64,000 bases of DNA from Tupaia tana. Taxonomy: Eukaryota; Chordata; Mammalia; Scandentia; Tupaiidae. Location: NCBI GenBank assembly GCA_026018925.1, contig JAKSZU010000016.1:81726059-81790058 (forward strand), given 5' to 3'. Shown in pieces: positions 42,601-64,000 of the stretch. The position numbers and the translations under genes are program-made. Positions within the stretch are counted from its first letter, which is position 1; each line of letters opens with the position of its first letter. The notes beneath the pieces are model-generated. The model worked only from the letters and a program-made list of their open reading frames with translations. It had not been told where the DNA came from and did not search any database.

Positions 42601-45541
42601 GTAGACCTTGTGGCTGTGTCTATGAAGTTCAAGTCCAGGGCCTCGAGCACAGGTGAGCAGTAATAAAGATCCAGCTGTGGTGGCTGTGGTCACTCTCGCA
42701 CCGACTCAGCTGCTGTGGCAGCTCTGGCATGGCCAGGGCCACCAGGAAAACAGGCAGGCGCAGCTATGCTCCCAAAACTCCTTGCAGAAACCGGCCTTGA
42801 CTGTGGACAGGAGGCCTAGGAAGGGTTCAGCTCATGAGAGAATCGCTCCACAGCAAAGGAGAGCCACGCCGGGTCAGCCTGTGGCAACGCGACTTGCAAT
42901 TCTTGAAAAAGCGAAGCTGGAGGACCAGCAGTTAAGTGTAATGTTTATGTCGCTGGACTCTCATGTAGTCGACCGCGGTTCAAGTCCCGGACCCGGCGTC
43001 TTAAACTCACGCCGGGTACATGTGCGTGCGTGCCCAAGATCCCGAGAGGAGAATGGAGGAGAAGGGATTGCGGCATGGCCATCCCCCCTGGAGGGTGATT
43101 TCTCACTTTCTGTCTCTGTCTCTGTCTTTCTGGTGAGCGCACGCACCCTATAGCAAAAAACATCTCCAGAAAAAAAAAAAAGAAAAAGTAAAAGCGAAGC
43201 CAGCAGGGAACCTGGGCTGGCCTGACCATCAGGAATGCCCCCGGGAGAGGTGCAGAAACCTGTGTGTGTCCCCCAGTCAGCAGCCCTGAGGGCACACTGC
43301 CCAGGTGCGCTTCTCCAGGGCCCAATGGAGGAGCTGGACAGGCACAGAGCACCATGCCACCAAGTGCAGCAGGAGGCGCGAACTCTGCCCTTCCCACACC
43401 CACCGCCCTGTGTGCCTGCTGTGGGGGGTGTCAGCCTGGTTCAGGGAACGGGCTCGTTTGGGTTTCTTTTAGGGTTTTTTTGTTATTTTTTTCTTTGTTT
43501 GCCTGTTTGTTTTTAGGTTTTTACCATAGGGTGTGTGTGTGCTTGCTGGAGAGGGACAGACAGAGACAGAAGGGAACAGAAATCATCCCCCAAGGGGGAT
43601 GGCCACAGTCTCCTCTTGGGATTTGGGGCATGCACATACATGTGCCCGGCATGATCTTCAAGCTGCTGGATTCAGTACTTCAACTACAGTCAGCCATGTA
43701 GAAGTTCAGCATCTTAACCACCATGCCACCTGCTGCCTCCAGAGTTTTTATATTTTATTTTAAAATAATTATTTATTTTATTTGTTATTATTACTTTTAA
43801 AAAATTTGCTATAGGGCATTCACCAGAAAGATGGAGAGAGAGTGAGAAAACAAACTGCCAGGTCAGGGACTTGAACCTCATTTGGACATGTTGGAGTCCA
43901 GTGCTCCAACCACCACATGACCCACTGGCCCACAAGATTTTTTTTTTTTAAGAGATTTTGCTGTAGGGCATATGCACTAGCTGGACAGACAGAGAAAAAA
44001 TGAGAAATCACCCTCCAGGGGGAATGGCCATGCCACAATCCCTTCTCCATTCTCCTCTTGGAATTTTGTGTGCCCAGTGTGAGTTTTAAGCCACTGGGTC
44101 CAGGACTCAAACTGTGGTTGACTATGTGGGAGTCCAGCAACATAACCATTACACCATCTTCTGGTCCCAGGTTTTTGTTTCCTTAATTAAAAATTATTGG
44201 CCTGGCCTGTGGCATTCAGTAGACAGAACTGCGGGCTGGGTTCAGACTCCCTGCCCCGTGGACATGAAGCCCACCTGGGCCTGGCTCATTCTGTGTGTGT
44301 TTAGGTGGGTGGGGTGGCTATAGGATGTTTTCAACAGCCCTGACCTCCCCCCACTTAGAGGCCAGTGCCCTGCCTTCTTCTCTGTCCTGACAAATGTGCC
44401 CAGACGGTACCCCACATGAGAACTCCTGGCTTAAAGGTGGCAGCAGACTAGGCCCGATGGCCTGGGTGCTCTAACAGCCCCCTGGCTCTGAGTGGGCGTC
44501 TCAACTTCCCTGTGCCTCAGTTTCTTCATCTGGGACGGTAGCAGCACTGCCCCACGTGGGGATGAGGAGGATTAGGTGAGTTCCAGTTTCTTTTTAAAGT
44601 TTATTTCTCCCATGAACAAGAGAGACAGAGGCAGCAGCCCTAGCAGGATCCAGGCAGCCCAGGGTGGGGGACACGTGTGTGCTTGGTATGCTCAGGGGGG
44701 TCCCTGGACATGAACCCAGAACCTCCTGTGTGGGTCAGCCTCACAACACTTGCGTCTTACCGAGTGCCATCAGCTGCCCCGCATATTCAGAACAGGTCTG
44801 GTGTGTGCTTTCGGTTGCCCCTGCCAGGGTCTAACCCTTCCTGGGTAAGCATTCCTGGGAGTCCCTCTGAGCCTGTCCCTGCTTTCTGTCCCAGGGCTTG
44901 GGATCCAGCAGGAGGATGGCGGAGACGCCAGGGAGGACGCTTTGCTGAGGATGGAGTGGTACCGAGTGCTGTCAGCACGGTGCCCGGGGCCTGGCCTCCC
45001 TCGTCCACCCTTGGTGGGGCCTGAGCGGCCAGGAGGCTGCCCCCGGCAGGCAGGAGCGGGGCCCCGCGGGGCGGATAAGCCGTTCACCTGCCCCGAGTGC
45101 GGCAAAGGCTTCAGTAAGACGTCCCACCTGACCAAGCACCAGCGCACACACACCGGGGAGCGGCCGTACAAGTGCCCGGTCTGCGGGAAGGGCTTCAGTG
45201 ACCGCTCCAACTTCAGCACGCACCAGCGCGTGCACACGGGCGAGAAGCCCTACGGCTGCCCCGAGTGCGGGAAGCGCTTCAGCCAGAGCTCCAGCCTGGT
45301 CATCCACCGCCGGACGCACACGGGCGAGCGGCCCTACGTGTGCACGCAGTGCGGCAAGAGCTTCAGCAACAGCTCACACTTCAGCGCCCACCGCAGGACG
45401 CACACGGGCGAGAAGCCCTACGCCTGCCCGGTCTGTGGCAGGGGCTTCCGCCGGGGCACCGACCTCCACAAGCACCAGCGGACCCATGCAGGGGACGGCT
45501 CTCCACCAAAGCACCAGCCAGGCACACCCGCCCAGCTCTAG
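36669..45541 (+). CDS. ZNF500: ZNF500, SCAN and C2H2 zinc-finger protein
   Basis: Five coding exons: 36669-37094, 38862-39033, 39234-39298, 40514-40631, 44895-45541. Total 1428 nt, 475 aa plus TAG, all phases fitting. The first exon begins at acceptor 36606 and carries the SCAN box (about 51-132, starting [19 protein letters not shown]), a dimerisation module. The short exon 4 ([13 protein letters not shown]) looks like a degenerate KRAB-A remnant. The last exon has five C2H2 fingers (about 326-458) with TGE[KR]P linkers. ZNF500 is a presumed nuclear DNA-binding regulator; its targets are poorly known. Near the start, LEQD occurs three times in tandem, one more than I recall for human. No canonical poly(A) signal was found within 2.4 kb downstream. 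Confidence 0.96.
37510..37770 (-). mobile_element. type C SINE-like repeat in ZNF500 intron 1
   Basis: 'ttttaaagtatatttctttc' then 'atgaacgagagtgacagaga', matching the pattern at 44590-44775. Family unknown. Confidence 0.6.
39600..40085. mobile_element. old type A SINE next to an L1M fragment (ZNF500 intron 3)
   Basis: 39600-39835 is a diverged type A SINE. 39840-40085 carries 'tttttatcacccccagaaaa' and 'tttgcctattctggacatca', typical of old L1 3' regions. Confidence 0.8.
41765..42046 (-). mobile_element. young type A SINE with (TTTTTG)n tail
   Basis: Target duplication TACATCCTTGTTTT at 41751-41764 and 42047-42060. The tail is a TTTTTG repeat. Confidence 0.96.
42918..43189 (+). mobile_element. 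young type A SINE
   Basis: Head 'aggaccagcagttaagtgta'. Target duplication AAAAGCGAAGC before and after (ending 42917 and 43200). Confidence 0.95.
43505..44170 (-). mobile_element. three older SINEs in series (A, B, A)
   Basis: 43505-43740 type A, 43750-43930 type B and 43935-44170 type A, all reversed and diverged, in ZNF500 intron 4. Confidence 0.8.
44465..44775. repeat. MIR followed by a type C SINE-like repeat
   Basis: 'tgcctcagtttcttcatctg' (44465-44580) is MIR. 44590-44775 begins 'tttttaaagtttatttctcc' and shares its layout with other type C copies. Confidence 0.7.
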
Positions 45542-47949
45542 AAGGCCCAAAGCCTGAGCTCAACACCCAGAAGCCTTCCCAGAACCCTTTGCAGAAGTTC
45601 GCAGTCACAGGATTCTGACCTGCCAGACTTGGTTCTGTCCTGGACCTGAGACCCGGGTCTGAAAGTGTCCAGACTAACCCGGCTCCCGGGGGCCCAGTGA
45701 GGACCTGCTGGTGGCGGTTGTGCACCAGCGCAGAGCAGGGAAGCTCGTGCAGGTTCCAGTGTGCAGCGCGGCAAGGACGCACTCTGCAGACTGGCACACA
45801 CGTTGAGGCCAGGGGTCTGCGCTAAGGGGTCATCGGGGCTGGTCCCTCCTGAGAACCCGATGGAGTCCTTCCCCGTCTCTAAAGTGTCTCGTGGTGGCTG
45901 GCAGTCGTGGGCTTGTAGCCTCCTCAGTCCCATCCCTGCCTCTGCTGTCACGCGACCTGTCCCCTGGCTCTGTGTGTCCTCTCTCCTCTAAATCACCAGT
46001 CCCCACATGGCCCCTTCTCTGCAGTCCGCCATGGCCTCCGAACAGGCACACATTCTGAGGTTCGGACACCTGCTGACTCCAGGGAACCCTGTTGCCTGCC
46101 TCCCTGCACCCCCCCCAGACCTTTCACACGTAGCCACTGTGGGCTTCTCCAGGTCACAGTCAATGGGGGGTTTGGGGTCTCCTTCAGGACCCACGGCTGC
46201 TCCACAGCCTAGGGGACACCCCTGGACCCTGTCTTCCTGATCTCCCCACCCTGAGGAAGGCCAGGTTTTTCCTGGGTTTGACCCCTCCCCAGGACTCCCA
46301 AGCCTCAGTGGTGGCCTCCCTTGGTTACCCTGCTGTCTCTAAGGTGGGAGTCTCTGCCCTTGACACGGGCAGCGAGCCTCTGTCACACCCACATCTGAGA
46401 GGCAAAGGCAGTGGGGTGAGCATCCTGGGGCCTGGTCATCACAAGTCACGGGACAGCTACTGAGCCGCTGGTTCTAGAAGGCTCCACCCAGGCCTAATCT
46501 AGTCCTTGTGGCTGGTGGCTTTGTCCTTGTCGCAGCCTGTTGCTCAATTCCATCCTGTCACCCAAGTGCTGTATCTGTTGCCCCTTTCAGCACAGCCCAG
46601 GTCCAGGGCATATGACCCGCCCTCTTCATTCCTGTTACAGGCAGCACCGGTGCCGCCCCAACCCAGACTCTGCTGGGTGTCCCCATAGGGGCTGCCCAGT
46701 CCCTGGTGTCTTTCACCTCCCAGCCCAGTACCGGGTGCTCCCATGGGGCACATGGTACCCCCGGATGTGGCCAGGCCACCCTCCCACCTGCCAGCCCAAG
46801 CCCAGCACCCTTCCTGTCTAACACGGCCTGAGCCCCCAGGTCCATTTCTCTCGAGTCCAGGCTGGTGCTAGAGGTGGCTGACAAGGGGGTCTGTGTGCGT
46901 CCTGGCCCGGGAGTCCCCACCGTGGGCAGGCTGGCCTGCTGCTCCACCTCTCCCTGCTGGAGTGGAAGAGGTTTCTGGGTTCCAGCTGTGTGTGTGCTCC
47001 ACAGCTTCTCATGGGTCCTCTGAGTTAGGGCTTCCATGATTCTTTTACCGGTGAGGAAACTGGGGTGCCCAGGGTGTTAAGACCTTGCCTGAGGGCAGAG
47101 CTGGCTTTGGACCCAGGTCAGCCTCCTGGCCAGTCCCACAGCTTGCCTTGAGAAACTCACAGGCTTGGGACAAAGCTTATTGTATCGCTGTGACATCCAG
47201 AATGAGCCTACTGGCAGCGAGGGGTCCAGGTGGGGGGAGGCATTGGACTACGGAGCCGTCTTCCTGGGCTGGGCTGTGCGCGTGCCTGACACTTAGGCCA
47301 TCTGTCAGGTCTGTGCCCTGCCTGCATGAGAAGAGGACTGCGGCGTGGGGGTGCTGTGGCCTGCCTGGTCTCAGCTCCTGGTGAAGCCCGCTCGTCGTGG
47401 GGAGTCAGGGGCCTGGGAGTCGGCCCTCTGGGCGCACCCCGACCTCAGCTGCCCATGGCTGGCGTTTGTGTGCTGCTGCTGTCTGAGCTGCACATGCCCG
47501 GCGGTGGGGGCCCGGGTACACGAGCCCCTTGGTCACCCTCCGTGATGTGGCAGTCTGCAGAGATTCCCAGTTGAACACTGGCCTAAAGAACAAGTCCCTG
47601 GCCATGGTGCCTGTGCCCGTGGCATGGTGGGACCCGAGAACAGCAAGAGGACAAGGGTGCTGCAGAGGCGGGCGTCAGCCTGTTGGGAGCTGCGGACTAA
47701 GCAGCGGTTACAGCAGACAGGATGGGCTGGCATGGGGCGGCCGCCGTGGGGCCAGGCTCGGCGGGGCAGCAGTGAGCTCTGGCTCCCGGAGCTTATCACT
47801 GCATTCCACAAGGGAGTCTCTGGGGTCACAGCACACTGTCTAGATTGAGAGGTCAGCACACCACCTTGAGTTTGCAAGGACTCTAGAATCCATGTGCCCT
47901 TGTATCCCAAGTAAAAGAAAAAAAGCAAAGTTGTTACCCACCCCTCTTT
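45542..47949 (+). other. ZNF500 3' flank, probably including its 3'UTR
   Basis: Moderately GC-rich unique sequence with no coding exon supported on either strand. A MIR fragment lies at about 47030-47130 ('ccggtgaggaaactggggtg'). No AATAAA was found, so the transcript end is undetermined. Confidence 0.55.
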
Positions 47950-48920
47950 TAGTTTTAGTTTTCTGCTATAGGGAGTGTGCCAGAGGGAGGGAAAATGAGC
48001 CCCCCCCAGGGGATGGCTGCATCACAGCCCCTTCTCCAGTGTCCTCTGTGATGTTGGGCATGTATGCGCACATGGCTGGCATGACTCCCAAGCTGTGTCT
48101 GGGACACGAACCATGTAGTCACCACAAGATTCAGCTGCCCTGACCTCCATGCCACCTGATGGCCCGTTAATTCATTTTTCAAAAAGCCCATTATGGGGGC
48201 TGGCAGGTGGCGCGATGGTTGGGGCTGCTGGACTCCCACATGGCCAACCATGGTTCAAGTCCCGGACCTGGTGGCTTGCTTTCTCACTTTCTCTCTCCCT
48301 CTATAATCAAAATAAATGCATAAAGATAAATAAAATTTTTTTAAAAAGCCCATTATGCTTGTGTGAGACTGAGCACGTGTGACATTGTGTGTGAGGTTGT
48401 AGGAGTGTGTGTGAGATGGTGTGTGCATCAGGTTGTAGGTGTGCATGTGAACTTAGGTACACAGAGTAGCAAGTATCAGGAGACCTAGAAAATCGGGACC
48501 AGCAGGTGGCATAATGATTGCATTGCTGAACTCCCACTTTATTGCAGTTCGAGTCATAGACCCAGCCCCTTAAAACTCACACTGGCTGCATGTGTGTGTG
48601 TGCCCCAAATCCTGAGATCCTGAGAGGAGAATGGAGAAGGGACTGTCACGTGGCCATCTCCCTGGGGGGTGATTTCTTAGTTTGTCTTTGTCTCTGGCGA
48701 GCGTACACACCCTACAGCAAAAATCTCTAATATGTTTTTACTTTGGGACCCGCAGGTGGCGTGGTGGTTAAGGTGCTGGACACTCCTACATGGCTGACCA
48801 GGATTCGAGTCCTGAATCTGGTGGCTTGCTTTCTCATTTCCTCTCTCTCTCACTCTCACCCTCTGTCTCTCTCTGGTCAAATTAAAAAATGAATGAATGA
48901 ATAAATAAATAAAAATAAAT
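47950..48920. mobile_element. SINE cluster
   Basis: Old type A (-, 47950-48165), type B (+, 48192-48345), old type A (+, 48496-48725) and type B (+, 48747-48915). Between them (48355-48460) is a degenerate TGTGTG-rich stretch. Confidence 0.85.
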
Positions 48921-49207
48921 GTTTTACTTTGTTGTTAAAAAGACCTTGTGTAATAGAAATAACAGATGCATATTAAAGAAAAGAAGTACAGAAATAGGAG
49001 AGAGATGAAGCACTGTAGCCCTCTGCCCTGTGCTGTCGGATTCCAACCTCAGATCGTGGCCACTGGTTCCTGAGCCGCCGCTGGGCTTTCTGTTCAGATC
49101 TGGGTTTGCATCTGCTGTAAGTGCACAGAGGGGTGAGTGCACTCCAGAACGGGGCTGGGGCCAGGCCAAGGAGGGCCCTGCTGTTCAGATCCCCTCACCT
49201 GAGGCAT

Positions 49208-64000
<14,793 letters not shown>

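Noticed and set aside
45265-45618. Alternative-frame proteins over the ZNF500 zinc fingers
   Set aside because: Out-of-frame readings of the repeated zinc-finger codons, rich in Arg/Ala/Ser. The C2H2 frame clearly explains the sequence.

Overview
The window is nuclear DNA of a placental mammal. Coding exons are short, bounded by GT/AG, and separated by introns full of SINEs, old L1/L2/MIR fragments and DNA-transposon relics. Six genes are recognisable and their order, GLYR1 - ROGDI - SMIM22 - SEPTIN12 - ZNF500 - DNAAF8 (C16orf71), is that of human 16p13.3, read in the opposite direction. The species is not primate, rodent, carnivore or ruminant as far as repeats show: there is no Alu, B1/B2, CAN or Bov element. 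Instead there are abundant tRNA-headed SINEs of at least three types (called A, B and C here) that I cannot assign to a lineage with confidence.

Layout. 1-2645: last intron, last coding exon and long 3'UTR of GLYR1 (+). 2690-9955: CpG-rich promoter and complete ROGDI (+, 11 coding exons, 289 aa). 10378-10827: SMIM22 (-, 3 coding exons, 88 aa). 10828-17343: intergenic, with a duplicated 85-bp block, L1 pieces, nested SINEs and a SINE-split NDUFA5 processed pseudogene. 17344-27332: SEPTIN12 (+, 9 coding exons, 357 aa). 27333-35780: repeat-rich intergenic stretch holding MER20, an orphan CpG/ZNF143-type promoter-like block near 29.6-29.9 kb and an AT-rich decayed L1. 35780-45541: ZNF500 (+, promoter with two SBS sites, non-coding exon 1, 5 coding exons, 475 aa, SCAN plus five zinc fingers). 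45542-49207: ZNF500 3' region and SINEs. 49208-63842: DNAAF8 (-, 8 coding exons). Its exon 3 carries a frameshift and an internal stop, yet the stop has created a new splice acceptor that would bypass both.

The genes do not form a pathway. GLYR1 is chromatin-associated, ROGDI belongs to the V-ATPase regulatory (rabconnectin-3) complex, SMIM22 is a small membrane protein, SEPTIN12 is a sperm-annulus septin, ZNF500 is a SCAN zinc-finger protein and DNAAF8 is a ciliary dynein assembly factor. They share conserved synteny only. No operon, CRISPR array, tRNA/rRNA gene or phage element is present. Gene names rest on remembered human homologues and on splice phase: exon lengths sum to a multiple of three for ROGDI, SMIM22, SEPTIN12 and ZNF500, and for DNAAF8 only if exon 3 is shortened.
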